Source: Schistocephalus solidus
Taxonomy: Eukaryota; Platyhelminthes; Cestoda; Diphyllobothriidea; Diphyllobothriidae
Assembly (NCBI GenBank): GCA_017591395.1
Contig: WEDG01001278.1
Coordinates: 62,001-126,000, forward strand
DNA length: 64,000 nt
Direction of reading: 5' to 3'
Of this stretch, positions 1 to 12,772 are shown one piece after another (the stretch's first letter is position 1; each line of letters opens with the position of its first letter). The translations under genes and the position numbers were made by a program. Under the pieces are notes generated by a model. The model worked only from the letters and a program-made list of their open reading frames with translations. It was not told where the DNA came from and made no database searches.

Positions 1-394
1 CAATAATACTACTTACAAAAGAAGAAGATAAAACTTCTACAATTACTGCAACTGTGAGTACTGCAGGTGCATATATGACTGCTTACATAGCTAAACTTCC
101 ACGGATAATAAAGGTCATATTACAACCGCGTCTACCACAGGAAATGCAGCTAGAAATAACAACGTAACCTATTATGCTGTTCCTACTAATGGGACTATGA
201 CAACTGCTAATAACCCTTTAATATGGTGCTTACTACTGTCGAGAAGATAACAGGAGCTAGGGCGTTTACTTCTGCCACAACTTATGCTACTGCAACTTGA
301 ACAGGTACTTCGGCAATGAGTATTACAAGAAGTAAAATTACAGCAACAACTACTACTAATATTCCTACTAGTACAACGACTACTACTTCTACTT

Positions 395-428
<34 letters not shown>

Positions 429-960
429 CAATGCAGCTGTCACTGAGAATATTGTTATATCTGATTAATGCTATGGGTACTACAACCAATATCATTACTA
501 CAATTACTACTTCTGATACTATAATTACTAATACTACTAGTTATATTCATACTACTGCAAATACCGAAACTGAAACTCCTGAAATTACTACACTTACCAC
601 AACTATTATTAAAACCACTATTACTGCTACTAAAAATGGAAATAATAGTATAACTACAGCGGCAACGAGTAATAGCACTGCTATTATTACTGATGTTACT
701 CCGAATGCTACTACTGCTGCTGTTACTACTTCGGCTACGAATAATACTAAAAATACTACTATCATACTACCTCCATTCCTTATATTAATCAAGGTTCTAC
801 CACTAATACTTTGAGTATTACTACTGCCGTAACTACTCCACGTAGTATTATTACTGCCAATACTAGGATACCTTCGTCTAATAAAATTAATACTGGTACT
901 GCTAAAACTATTAATACTCCTAATATTATTACCGTAAGTTCAACTATCGAATGCAAAGTT
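1..960. repeat. ACT/ATT trinucleotide-rich low-complexity region
   Basis: About 1 kb dominated by ACT, ATT, ACA and AAT triplets on the + strand, with a purer (ACT)n core around 385-428. Open frames here translate to runs of Thr/Ile/Asn on one strand or Ser/Val on the other, which is what a decayed trinucleotide repeat gives in any frame. I see no splice pattern or domain. The left edge lies outside the window. Confidence 0.8.
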
Positions 961-1799
961 TGACTTCCTCCCAGTCCATTCTAATGTTTGTCGCCTCACT
1001 AAACCAATAAACACGTAAAAGTTTAATACCACGTTCATGAATGGTGCACGCACAGATACAAGCGAAAATGCGGCGTAGCCACCACTGCAACTCCCATCAC
1101 AGAGTGCAACTGCAAACCACTACTAATATAACTACTTCAACCATGGATAGTAATACGACAGTTTTACCGTCGATTTCAACGAGGTCAACCGTATGCTCCA
1201 CACCAGGTGGTGCAGGGATGGTGACTTGCACGTGAATTAGTTTTAAGGAAAGTAACCTTGCGCTGCAGCTACCGCACTCTCTCCTCCTCCCCCACCTGAG
1301 CCTGGTGTCAAGACAGAGTCAAGAAGACCGGAAATGACAGAGGGCGCAGGTGGTTGGCACGGCCGGAGCCGCCCCTGGGGTGTACCACAACACCTGACTC
1401 GGATCCCATGGAGTGGGAGTGCCATAAAGGCCACATTAAGAAGGAGTCACTGCAGCCTGACTCTCAGTCCGCCAGGCAACCACTCCACACAAAACACACA
1501 TTGGGCTAACCACGCGGTCCGAGTTATCCCGTCAGTTGGCAACCTTTTCAAGCCACGGATTTTAGCGCACTGTGATAGTTTCAAGGGCGTCAGGTTTTTT
1601 ATAGTGAGGAAAATGCGCTGAGCTGTTGACCTCACTCTCTTTCCCACCCCCACAATCAGACCACAATCATTCCTATCTGAAAATGACGAATAGCACATCG
1701 AATTTCAATTCGACCAATCATCAACAAATTTGAAATTTGAAATTAGACTGAATACACCACACAAAATTTCCAGCAATCTTTATCTACAAGTCGCTCAAA
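961..1799. other. intergenic, no gene seen
   Basis: Mixed-composition sequence with short open frames on both strands but no recognisable domain, splice pattern or repeat copy. Confidence 0.5.
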
Positions 1800-4350
1800 A
1801 TGCTATCCATGCGAAACTCCGCTTCCTTTATACTAATGCAAAAAGTTTGTTTAAGAAGCTAGATGAGCTCCAAGCGTGGGTATTAGACTAACAGCCAGAT
1901 GTGATTTCAATTACAAGGACCTAGTTACAGTCTGAAGTAATGGTTGCCAAAATTGGACTCGATGCTTTTCAACTTATTCGCATGGAAAGGTTGCCTAAAA
2001 GGGGAGGAGGATTAGCAGTCTATGGCAAGAGGGGGATCATCACAGAAGAACCTACATATGTTTGTACCCTTGAATGTGAAGCAGTGTGGTTTAAACTAAG
2101 GACCTGTGGTGCACCAACTTTGCATTTCCTGACTGTATGCAGACAGCCTAACAGAATTCCAGAGGTTAATCAAACATTGTTAGGGTTAATTAGGTAGGTG
2201 ACCCAAAACAAAGGCGGAATGAAAGCTGGAGATTTCAATGCACTGACGATTGACTAGAGGCCGTTCTCAGTAACCGGTTCGCGCAATTCCTTTGATGCGA
2301 GATGCTTGACCCTGACAAATAATCCCTTTCTCGTGCAGAATAGCACCTTTCTTGCCAGAATCAAAGAGGCTCAACTGGCAAATTGTCTAGACCTCGTCCT
2401 TTCAAAAGACCCGATTAATGCTGGTGAACTTAGGTCTGTAGCACCGTTGGGTAAGAGTAATCATGTAATGTTGCTGTGGGAATAATGTTTGTTCAGCAAG
2501 CACATAGAAATGCCAGATTTTAGGATAAATTTCTGGCCACGAAATTTCCTCGGAATAAGGAGTGAATTTTTCATAGTAAACATCGACACCGGACATCTGG
2601 ATATTAACCGAAACACTGTCAAAGAAGTTATACAAAATATTATGTATCGCTTTTGCCCGACAAAAAGAGTACAAAAACAAATCATCCTGTCTGGTTAATG
2701 CATGATATAATAAGGGAGTTAAACAGAAAGAACAAACTATGGAAGAAGTATGTCACAAAAAAAAAACCTTTTATTACGAAGAGTTTCACCGGAAGCGGAA
2801 AAAGCTAAGGTCGAATGTCCCTAGACTGCGGAGGCAGTACGAAAATCGAATTTTACGACGAACCGTAGATAATCCAAAATTGATCATCAGCTGCAGTGTT
2901 CAAAGCAGAAGACAATGAGGAAATTACCGAAAATGGAGATAAGACAGCCGTTTGCATCAGCCGTTCTATGCATCTCTTTTTACTGATGAAGTGGATATTA
3001 ATTGGTTTGACTTCCCTACTTAAATAAAGGACGCAGTCATAGAAAGCATCAATTTAACAGGGGAAGATGTAAGGAAATAACTCCTTGTGCCTAAGGAATG
3101 CAAATCTTCAGGTCCGGACCAGTTCTCAGCTAAAGTACTGAAGGAGCTCGCGTGCCATTTCGCTGGACCGCTCGCGCATATTTTCCAGTCGTCTTTTGAT
3201 TGAGGCAGTCTTCCCGCTGATGGGAAAGTGACACATATATACCCCATCCACAAGTGTGGGTCCAGAAAAAATGCTAACAACTATCGACCGATGAGTCTAA
3301 CATAAATGTGTTGCAAAGTTTTTGAAGGAACCATTACACGAACAACTATGCGTTTTCTCAAAGAAACATATTTATTCAGCAGTCTGCGACATGGCTTCCG
3401 ATAAAAACACTAAGGTTTAACCAACATGCTCTATTCATTGGAGCAGGGGACAGTCTTAAGATGAAGGCACACGGATCGATGCTGTTTACGTTAACTTCAA
3501 AAGAGCCTTTGATATTGTTCCACATCATCGGTTACTATACAAGGTTCGAGAATCTGTGATAAGCGGAACTTGCGTAATTTGTTAGTTGCCTTCTTAATCG
3601 ACCGATAGCAGACTGTGTGCATTTGTAACTCTAAATCAATGCCACTGCCAGTTTTGAGTGGGTAACCTCAGGGTTCTATGCTTGGGTCATTGTTGTTTTT
3701 AACTTTTGTCGATGAGTGTATGAATGGAATGGCCTGAATGGAGTCATGCTTGCAGATGACGCCAAGACATGGTTAGCCATCAGATATAAGAATACTGAAC
3801 ACGTTCTGCAGGAAGGACTTAACCGCTTAGATGAATGGTCCGCTAAACGGCTGCTGAGGTTAAACCTTGAGAAGTGTGTCGCATTGCAGCTGAAACCGAA
3901 GAAGGAATGGGCTAATGAAGTGGTTTCTCAACACTTCCTTGGTGAAAAGTGCTTATCACATATAATTGAACAAAAAGACCTTGAAATCACCATTTTTTCA
4001 TCACTACAACCCCCTCTCATTGCCTCACGGATGCCAGAAAGGCAATCGGATGTAGTTCACAATTAACAGATCTTTAAAAGTATGTACAAGGATCTATTTG
4101 GAAAAGTGTATGGAGCCTTTATTTATGCGCAAATGAAATATGGAATGCGTAACGAAGTATTTACAAAAGATTACGAAGGACATTGTGGCCCTGAAAAAAA
4201 GATTAAACGTTTTCATTTGCCTGGACCTAGTATTTACGAAGGATAACAGGGAAGAAGTGTATTCCAATGCACATATCGTTAAGAGTGATCATACTACGAT
4301 GTTTTGGGATTACTCACTCTATTCGCAACGCTAGAAGAGAATAAAGGGCA
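1800..4350 (+). pseudogene. decayed non-LTR retrotransposon ORF2 (endonuclease + reverse transcriptase)
   Basis: Read in shifting + frames, this matches the better preserved LINE at 57.5-60.3 kb. About 1810-2200 resembles the start of an EEP (APE-type) endonuclease, including a 'YTNAKSLFKKLDEL' segment and a 'GGGLAVY' segment. About 2890-3720 carries reverse transcriptase landmarks such as NNYRPMSLT near 3270, HGFR near 3390 and a decayed PQGS region near 3660. About 3720-4340 continues into the palm/thumb and the C-terminal region. Many stops and frameshifts separate these pieces, so it cannot make protein. The family is known to copy itself by target-primed reverse transcription. Confidence 0.75.
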
Positions 4351-4359
4351 ATTAAATAT

Positions 4360-5170
4360 ATGGAAAGCAGAATTTAACGCGATGAAGAATGAACTGAGGT
4401 CCACGAACTCTGATAACTTGCTCAAAGGTAATCCAGAGGATGGCTGCAGGTCATTTACCACGATTTAACTAGATCCGATTGAGTGCTATTGTCCAGCCAA
4501 GGTATAAAGAACGATAGGTCGCCCTGCCTGGTTAACAAGAGAATGTAACAGGAAGTAAAAGAAAAATAATGAAAAATGGTAATTGGGTGACAAAAACAGC
4601 TCAAGAAATTTCGTTGCTAACCAAATGCGGTCAAAAATGTAATCATTCAGGCAAGGAAGAACTATGAATCCAGAATTATCCAGCAGGCTGAAAATAAATC
4701 CACAATTTTATATCACTGTATTAATAGTTGACTTAAAAAACAAGGACCCAGTCGCCGTACTTATGGATGGGAATGGTGAAAGAGTCGTTGAAACGGAAAG
4801 AAAGCCGAACAATTGGGAAACTGAGCTTCAGTTTTACAATGTCAACATTACTGTTGTAAACGCCGGTTCAATGCTTGAATATATACTCTTCCCGGAACCT
4901 TTCGTGTAACGAGAGCTGAAAAACTCTCTCAAAAGCAAAGTCATCTGGTCCGGACAATATACTGGCCAATTTCTTGGAAGAATTGGCGAGCGAATTCTCC
5001 AAACCCCTAGCGCATATCTCCCATTCGTCATTTGAATCAGGGAAACTGCCATCCGAATAGACGCCAGCAAATATACAGCCGATGTACAAGTGTGGGTCTC
5101 AATCTAATGACAAAATTATTGAAATGTCAGCCTAACCTTCATGTGCTGTAAAATACTGGCATTTATACTT
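4360..5170 (+). pseudogene. second decayed non-LTR element fragment
   Basis: About 4590-5160 again resembles the linker between endonuclease and RT and the first RT blocks of the element at 57.5-60.3 kb (for example the 'SGPDN' segment near 4950). It is a separate piece of the same broad family in the same + orientation, broken by stops and small indels. No intact frame is longer than about 80 codons. Confidence 0.55.
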
Positions 5171-5389
5171 AAGAAGGTGACAATGAAGTTCCTGGTGTAG
5201 AACCGATTACTCTCAGAGCTCTGGCATGGGGCATTGTTTGAAATTGGTTTCAACTTCCAAGTCCTTCGACCCTATGAGTTTTTAGTCTATAACTCAGTGT
5301 AGAAGACATGGTGCTTGGCAAATTATTAAAGAATTGTTTGTTTATTCCCCCGAGTTCGGACATAGCGACTTGGACGTAAGGATTCTCGT

Positions 5390-6395
5390 AATTCCTCCAT
5401 GATCATTTTACCACCCCTTAGCTCCACAACTAACCGGTCTCAGTTTTTTGCCTCCAAATGTGCTTTCATCTGGAATAATCTTCCACTGCAAATTAGGTTG
5501 TCGTCCACATTAGCTATTTTCAAAACAAAGTTACGCAAACATTTAACTTCGGAAGATATAAAGTCCTTATTGTCTGTTTCCTTCCCTAACTCGCAACTTT
5601 TGGATTTCTAAAAGGGTCCTCCTGGTATTTGAGGCAGCTCCCTTGATATTATAATGGTCTCTTATTATATGTCCATCATCCTCTGCAGAGTAAATCTTTG
5701 CATTTACTTTTTGCCCCCTCCTTTTAAACTAACATCGCCAAGTCTTGATAACCTTGGTAGTTTCCTCCACTTTTGCAACCCCGACGATGGTCTCCAGGTT
5801 CAGTTGAGGATCAAGGCGGGTTCTGATCGTTTTGCCTCTTTGATTGGTGGACTATGCAGTCGGCAAGGTCGCATCTCGATGATGATCTCATGACCTCTAC
5901 TGTCCCCTCTTCGTTTTGACCCTGGAGTCCACGATGAGTTCGTCCTCTCTCACCTCCACTGGTGGTTACAAACAGTAGCTCTGACTGCTATATTATCTCT
6001 CACACGACAAGGAGCGTTCTGAACCCTCATACGTTGTCAGCAACATCACAGCACTATCCCATTGCATCAAGCTTTTAATTTTTTAGTGAGGCAGTTTTTT
6101 TCTCCTTTTTTAAATTGGCGGCTCGCTGAACTCCGCCTCCGATTTAACCGCATGAGTTTTTTTTTACTGCTTCTTTTCTAGTTCACCGTTTATTTTAAAG
6201 ATTGTTGACTATTGTTTTGAAAATGGCAAATCGTTCTGAATCGGATATGCCTACCATATTGTTCATTTCTGCTGTTAATATGGCTGCTCACATAGTGCGG
6301 CAATTATCCACTTTGTATTTATTTATACCGCGATACTAATTTTGAAATGATGGGGCTCTCTGGGCCTTAAATATACAATTTATTTATTTATTCTG
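5390..6395 (+). pseudogene. 3' end of a LINE with TTTA-type tail
   Basis: The frame at 5399-5611 encodes the C-terminal tail common in flatworm LINE ORF2 proteins: 'CAFIWNNLPLQIRLSSTLAIF', then a Lys-rich end. It resembles the tail encoded on the - strand near 63.3 kb. It is followed by about 780 bp without coding potential, like a 3' UTR, and ends in a short TTTA/TTATT run near 6375-6392. Confidence 0.55.
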
Positions 6396-6399
6396 AGGC

Positions 6400-8865
6400 T
6401 TTGAAAAATTCCACTGCTGTGGATTCTTTCCTGCTCCAGGATTTATCTAAAATGGAAGGTCAAGCTTCCATCTTCGCTCATTTCCGAAACTTAATCTGGC
6501 TGTGTGCTCCCTGTGTCTGTTTTCAATCGCGGAAGTGGCTCAACCAAAGTTTGAGTTGTTATATTCTCATATTCTTATATCCTTGTTCACATCCGCATAT
6601 TGTCATATTCTTGAATATCATTACCGACTCTTCGTTAATATTGTGGTGATTCAAACATCCATCGCATTTGCTTGTATCCCCACATGTATGCAGAATGCGG
6701 GTGCCTTAAATGTATTGCCACGAGAAATTGGTCCATGACCTGGTTTCAAACATTTGTCACGAAATCGCGTAGGACCGACTATCGACGCATCCAACCACTC
6801 GGTCATAATGACAGGGGGGTTCGATCGGCAAATTAATACACTAGCAGAAAATAATTGCAAATATCGTTATTCTGCTAATTGTTCACCTCCAGCTAAACGG
6901 GCAAAAATTCTAGTAAGCTTAATTACTATATCTTACGAAGATGAAACTTGTATGGGGTGTTTCAGCCTCCTACAGAAATTCTTAGGGATGGAGCAGGAGT
7001 TAGCGACTATAAAGCAAGAAATAATTAACTTTTAAAAATATATTTCTCGCCTACCTGTTCAAAAAGCCCCTGTCCGTACAAAATCTACCGCAAAGAAAAA
7101 TCCATATGCTTAAGATATTTAACCTTGCTCTTTAAAGCAAAACCTTCCCGAATTTATGGAAGGAATCGCACATTCTGCCTATACCCAAACACGGCCGATC
7201 TACGTCAGTTGACGAATTCAGGCCCATAACTATACATACCGCAGCCTTGAAGATCTTGGAGACCTTGATCAAAGACAAATGATGCATCGTAAACAGAGAA
7301 TAACCTATTTAATGCGGCCCAGCATGGGTTCCTCGAAAAATATCTTGTGTCACCTGCCAGCTTTTTTTCTTTGATCATGTGCTTCAATCTAAAGACAGCG
7401 GTTTTGCACTTTACAGTGTATTTCGATTTCATGAAGGCTTTTGAGCGTGCTGACAATGAACTCCTCCTGCTGAAATTTGTCTCCTTCGGCATAGGTAACA
7501 AGCTTCTGAATTTCATATCCTTCTATTTGGATGCTTGCACACAACGAGTTAAAATTTACGATGTTATCTCCAACCCCACACGTGGGAGGAGTGGAGTTAT
7601 TCAGGGTAGCGTGCTCGGTCCGCTTCTAGTTCCTGATTGTTTTCAGTATGGTGGGCCCTTTATGTACACTAACGATTTAAAAGTTGCCTATCAATATAAA
7701 CCGGTCGATCGCAACATCGTGCTTGAGCTCTTAAAAAAGGATCTTCAGGCCTTCATTTAGTGGTGGTGCACATAGCGTCTTTCGCTTTCTTGGCACATGT
7801 TCTCCATTATGGTTATTGGCGACAGCCACCAGCCCCATCTAAGCATAGATTGTTACGACATAAATGTGCCCGGGGTTATAAAGGATCTGGGAATATCATA
7901 TTTTTAGTAGTCTTAATCTGTCAGAGCATTAAGCTCTGATTTTCTCGAAAGCACGCCAACTTACTGGGTTTATTCTACGAAATTTCAAAGCTGTCAATAT
8001 TAGAAACAGTCTTTATAAAATGTGTGTCAGACCTAGTCCGGCATACTGCTCGTTTCTATTTAGCCTACTACATGCCAGTGAACGCAAGAAGATAGAACCA
8101 GTCCAACACTTCTTTACTAAAAGAGATCTCTATACAGAACACCGAAACCTGTTCTAAAAAAAAATGCTGTGAGCTTACTAACCTCCACCCGTTGTGGCTT
8201 CGCAGATTACAGAAGGGACTACTTTTACTGTTTAAAATTTTAACCAATTGTAGCTTTAACTTCATTTGCCATTCTGAGGCAGCTCAACCACGCTCGCCGT
8301 ACCAGCCATCCAGATGTCTTCTTTTATTTCTTACTCTGGCAAATACCGTTTTTTTTCAGGAAACGCTATAGCAATCCGGAATAAGCTACCCACAAGTATC
8401 AAAATTCAGCAAAGCTATCCTTGTTTACGAGAGCAGTCACTCGTTTTTTTTACATTCAGGACACCTTTACGAATTTTTTGGTGCTGACTCGGTGGAAGCT
8501 CTCTTCCGTTCTGATGGCGTTCGCGGACTCTGAATCCTGTGCCAGGCTTCATGCTGAGGGCAATATTAGTGGCTCTGCAGTCGGTACTCGGCTTATTCCT
8601 CAGTCGATAGCGAGCAACCATTCGCCGACAGACCAGCTGCTGGTGCAGAATACCGGATCACTAACACTGAAGGGAGAAGGACTATATCTTGCACCTGTGT
8701 CAACCCTTCACCGTCCCGAACTTCAATCACTCAATAAGCTGAAGGAGTTTCTCCTGGAAACACTTTAAAGTACGAGCAGGATTTTTTTTCACTGGCAGCT
8801 CGATCCTATACTATAGATATATATCTTTTGACTTTGCTTGTAAACCGGCAATAAATAAATAGACA
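6400..8865 (+). pseudogene. 5'-decayed LINE with a readable RT palm block
   Basis: Frame 7347-7760 (+) carries a reverse transcriptase palm segment. FDFMKAFERAD at about 7424-7456 corresponds to the motif with the first catalytic aspartate, and 'SGVIQGSVLGPLL' at about 7590-7630 is the P/QGS block before the catalytic D-D motif. An upstream frame at 6754-7035 resembles an ORF1-type coiled region (low certainty). Thumb-like and C-terminal remnants follow, and the piece ends with an AATAAATAAATA run near 8850-8862, a typical LINE 3' tail. Frameshifts occur throughout. Confidence 0.6.
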
Positions 8866-9505
8866 GAACCACTCTTGGCTTTCCGGCTTATTGCTCTCAA
8901 CAGAGCGTGTACTCACGCACAGGAAGAAAATGGTAGGTTTGACGTCATCTCCACTGATTTCCCGAAGGCGTTCGACAGATTACCACGAAAACTTAGATCG
9001 TCAAGGATCGTAATCATCTGCCTTACGAAAACAGACTGCCGAACCTGTTTTTCCGCAATTAGAAGCAACTGCGAGGTGAGCTCATACAAACCTACCGGAT
9101 TGTCAGAGGCCGTGAATGTACTCTATAATTTGACGACTTCTTCGAATTAGATGGGACCGAACATCTGCGGATTCATCCCTTTAAACTGCAGAGGAAGTTG
9201 CTTCAGACGGAAATCCGACGGAACGCCTTTTCGCAGAGTGTTATGGGAACAGGGAAGGGACGCCCTGACGGTTTGATCCCTTCAAAACTGTTGAAGCATT
9301 TAGATGCACACTTGATACTCATTTGCTTAGAAACTATTGTACATATAATGAAAAGTATGTCAGTACCGACAGTTTGTGCTTGACTCAACCATATCGTTCC
9401 CCTTGAATGTACATTTTTCAGATTTATGTTTGTAAACATTTATTCTATTGCAATTTTTAACTGTGAATAGGGGGCCAAGGGCGAAAGCCTTATTCCCTCA
9501 ATAAA
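8866..9505 (+). pseudogene. internally deleted LINE 3' fragment
   Basis: Near 8940-8990 there is a decayed 'DFPKAFDRLP' RT motif. By about 9060 the sequence has jumped to the C-terminal domain seen at 57.5-57.8 kb (the 'RGELIQTYRIV' and 'DDFFELDG' segments), so the middle of the RT is missing. The end 'TATTCCCTCAATAAA' near 9491-9504 matches the 3' terminus of the LINE copy that ends at 61310. Confidence 0.55.
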
Positions 9506-9519
9506 ATACTACAGTGACT

Positions 9520-9935
9520 TGCTGGAAAATGTTCAAAAGAGTTCAACGAAAAGCGTGAAAGGCCTTAGTACTTTAACATACGCATGCAGAATTGGTGCAT
9601 TCAATATATTTCCGCTTGAGTACCGGCAGTTCCGAAGAGATCTCATACAGCCCTACCAGATCGTGAGCAACTGAAACTTTGCCCTGCAATTTTGACGATT
9701 TCTTTGCACGGGCCAGAACAGCAAATCTGCGTGGGAAAAAACTCTCAAACTTACCTAACCTGGATGTACGTAAATACAAGTTTTCACAGCGAGTTTTTAG
9801 TATCTGGGCTGGACTTCCTTAGAAAGTCATAATAACGGACACGAAAGAAGCATTCAAACAAAAACTAAACGTTAATTTACTTGAAAGATACCATCGATTG
9901 CCCAGAAAAGCGATGATGTAACAAAACAACGCTTT
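9520..9935 (+). pseudogene. LINE ORF2 C-terminal fragment
   Basis: Reads in broken + frames as the terminal domain of the same family as the 57.5 kb element, including 'FNIFPLEYRQFRRDLIQ' near 9600-9650 and a decayed terminal helix to about 9900. It is separate from the preceding fragment, which has its own copy of this domain and its own 3' end. Confidence 0.5.
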
Positions 9936-10339
9936 GCCTATATCTTCAGATAATGATGCTATCTATTATTTCACTCTACTTTTATCCTTCATGCGGCCTG
10001 TGCTTTACTCCCAACTAATGGAAAGATTTAAAATTTAAAATGTTACTCCGTACGTTATAGTTACATACTTATTACAAAATTGGATAGTTACCGTTTTTCA
10101 ATAGGGTTTTCAAAGGTAATGTCTATTACCTTAAAATTATACGCACTTAAACTTAACTCCTAGGTCATCGTAGATCATCCATCCGTCTATCTGCAGTCGA
10201 TCATAAAAAGGAAATGTGAAATAGTGAAAATGGCTTTTTATAATCGACCCATAACTATTACACCTACAATTAAGGATAATTGTTTAAGTGCTTTCAGTCA
10301 TTCCGTTTGGTTTCGTTGCGCGCCCGCGGCAGTCTGATA
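9936..10339. promoter_or_regulatory. upstream region of the SLC3-like gene
   Basis: AT-rich sequence between the LINE pile and the first ATG of the SLC3-like gene. It should contain that gene's promoter and 5' UTR from position alone. I cannot point to a convincing TATA box, initiator or trans-splice acceptor. Confidence 0.3.
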
Positions 10340-12772
10340 ATGGGAGATTCCAATGCCGAGTCTCAGGTTGTTCCCGGGGCTGGTGATAGGATCCTTGGGG
10401 AGGACGTAACTTTTCTTCCAAAAAAAGAAACTTTGAAGAATGGATCGACCCTCGTAGCTCCCGAAGAGTGTCGTCTACTTACAAAGGATGATTTGATAAG
10501 GTTGGACAGGGAGCAGCCAGTCTGGCGTCGCATACGAATCGCCTTAATCGCTCTTTTTTGGATCATCTGGATCCTTCTTCTTGTCGCGTCTGTTTTGATT
10601 ATCGTCTTTTCACCAAAGTGTCCACCGCGGCCCACTCTGCAGTTCTGGCAATCGAAGGCTGCATACTGGTTGAACCCGTTCACTTTTAAAGATTCTGATG
10701 GTGACCTGATCGGTGATCTTAACGGTAATTTCCACGCTTGTGCTCTTGGCATTCTAAGAGGTCAAATGCATGTATTCTTAAAGTCAATTGAAGCTGTTAA
10801 ATGTCCGTTTTGGTTTCATGTTGCTTCAAAATTTCGAGTTTCTTTCAGGTCTTTCCGAGGCAGCGGATTACATTGCCGAAAAAGTTGGTGCAGGTTTCGT
10901 GATTTTAACTCCATTAATGCCATGGTATCCCTTGTACAAACCGGCTTCCTTCCAGCCGAATTACGAGTCCATTCACCCCGCCCTTGGAACCATGAAGGAC
11001 TTCGTATCACTGCTCCGAACTCTAAAAAGAGGGGTATAGAGACGGTTATTTCTTTGGATTTCAATGGGATTCCAACGAATCACGAGTGGGCTAGCCGAGC
11101 TGGCTTCCTAATTCCACAATCCGCTTCCATGGACGTAAGTTCTTACTGTATAGTTATTCTCGTAGCCTTCAAGAACATTAAACGGGTCTTTGGAGAAGGT
11201 CGGCATCAATACTTTCTACTCTACCTATGGAAAGGGTTCCGGGATGGTTGATCTGAACCTTTCTTCCCCTAATGTCTTGGAGGCCGTGAAGGTATGGTGT
11301 TATATTCGCGTATATTTTCCAGGATGTTATCAAATTTTGGCTTGGCAAAGGCGTAGATGGAATCTTGCTGTCCGATACTGCATTCTTTGTCGAAGATGGC
11401 GCATCATGTGTTGCATCGACCGGTTTGTGGTATTCTAAGTTTCCTTCGTGCAAGCTGTTTACTAACGCAACACTCAATGTCGTACACGAACTACGTAAGG
11501 TCGTTGACGAGTTCTCTTTGTCGTCTGGACGCCCAAAGTAGCTTGTTATTTTACATACAAATATTTCTTAGGGTTTTGATAGCGGATGCTGGAAACATTG
11601 GATATGGCGTCCGGTCTCATGATGATTCTCTGTCTTTGGCGGGAACCGAGGAGCAACCTGGCGCGCATATGGTTGTCAACCGTTACTTTACCCTGCATCG
11701 GGGATGGTAAGTATCGGGCTTCGTTGACGTTACTTTATAAAATAGGAAATCGCTCCCAGCAGATTTGTCACTAAGAGATAAATCTATTAGATCGTACATA
11801 AACATGATGAATTCGACCAAAGTTACTGTTGGTCTGGCGGCTGCTTCTCCTTCAGTCACACCCTCGTTTGACTTATTGTCTACCGTAGCGACTTTCCTTT
11901 TGCCTGGTGAGTCAACTGCCTTACCGTGAAATTATTCTCGCTTTCTCAAGATTTCATAATTGGGGTTGTTCGTTTGTTTGTTTTGTTTTCGTTCTATAAC
12001 TAGATTCTTCGGTTACTGTTTTGTAGGCACGCCTATCGTCTATTATGGCTCAGAGCTCGGAATAAGCCCTTCAAATTCGGCTTTACCTCCCGATGTCTTT
12101 TATCCTTTCGGGATCTCACCCCAACCAAATGATAATACGGACTCAACGATAGGCAGCTCTCTGCCAATGCCGTGGGATTCCTCGGGCAAAGGATTTTCAG
12201 CTAACTCTTCAGCTTCCACGTACTTTAAACAGTACTTATCCGACAGTGACGTAACAGAAACCGTGGAGGTTGGTCTCATTTATCCCCCTTCTATCATTTA
12301 TTTTCATGTGCGTATTGTGACGTTTTTTGTAATATAGGCTGTCCTGGCTGCAAATCGGGGCCCCAACGTTTTCAGTCTGACGACGTCTCTTCTGCGTTTG
12401 CGCAAAGAGTACCCCAGTCTGCAGTGGGGTGGTGTGACGGATGAGATTTCCGTGGCTAAGGTGAGTGTCAGGTCCCGATTTTTATTGCATACTTACAACT
12501 TGCTTATCAACCTTACATATACCCTTATTTATCTGTAGCCCAAGCACGTCGAGATATTCAAGCGCGCTGCCGAGGGTTTTCCATCCGTCGTGACAGTCGT
12601 TTTATCCAAATCTAATGTAACGGCGGTCATCGACTTTTCTTCAGTTTGCGAGAAACTCGTACCCATCTTCGCGCAGCCACCTTCCAGTCTGATGGAGCTT
12701 GAGAAGGAACTCACCTCTAATGTGGTGTACTTACAGGCACCGGAAGACTCCGTTTATGTTTTCAAATGTTGA
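10340..12772 (+). CDS. SLC3A2: SLC3A2/4F2hc-like amino-acid transporter heavy chain (9 exons, frame break in exon 2)
   Basis: Type II membrane glycoprotein that in its family pairs with an SLC7 light chain and brings it to the plasma membrane. Exons: 10340-10724, 10849-11134, 11166-11291, 11323-11537, 11572-11706, 11746-11906, 12027-12268, 12338-12460, 12539-12772. Introns are 124, 31, 31, 34, 39, 120, 69 and 78 nt; all are GT-AG and phases agree. The product is about 635 aa: cytosolic residues 1-62; one TM helix at about 67-90; Cys94 (SPKC) just outside, where 4F2hc has its disulfide to the light chain; then a GH13 alpha-amylase-like ectodomain with FKDSDGDLIGDLNG, GVDGILLSDTAFF and GTPIVYYGSELG. 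ATG 10340 is chosen because the frame upstream opens only with TTG. Exon 2 needs a one-base insertion or a two-base removal near 11022-11036 to stay open, so the allele is broken or the assembly has an error. Schistosome SPRM1hc is the nearest known type. Confidence 0.85.

Noticed and set aside
10280..10339. N-terminal extension of the SLC3-like protein starting at 10280.
   Set aside because: That frame opens with TTG, not ATG. The first ATG is at 10340 and gives a normal 4F2hc-like N-terminus.
11004..11029. A 26-nt GT-AG intron that would repair the SLC3 exon 2 frame.
   Set aside because: It would remove the conserved SLLRTLK segment and is shorter than every other intron in the window (minimum 31 nt).
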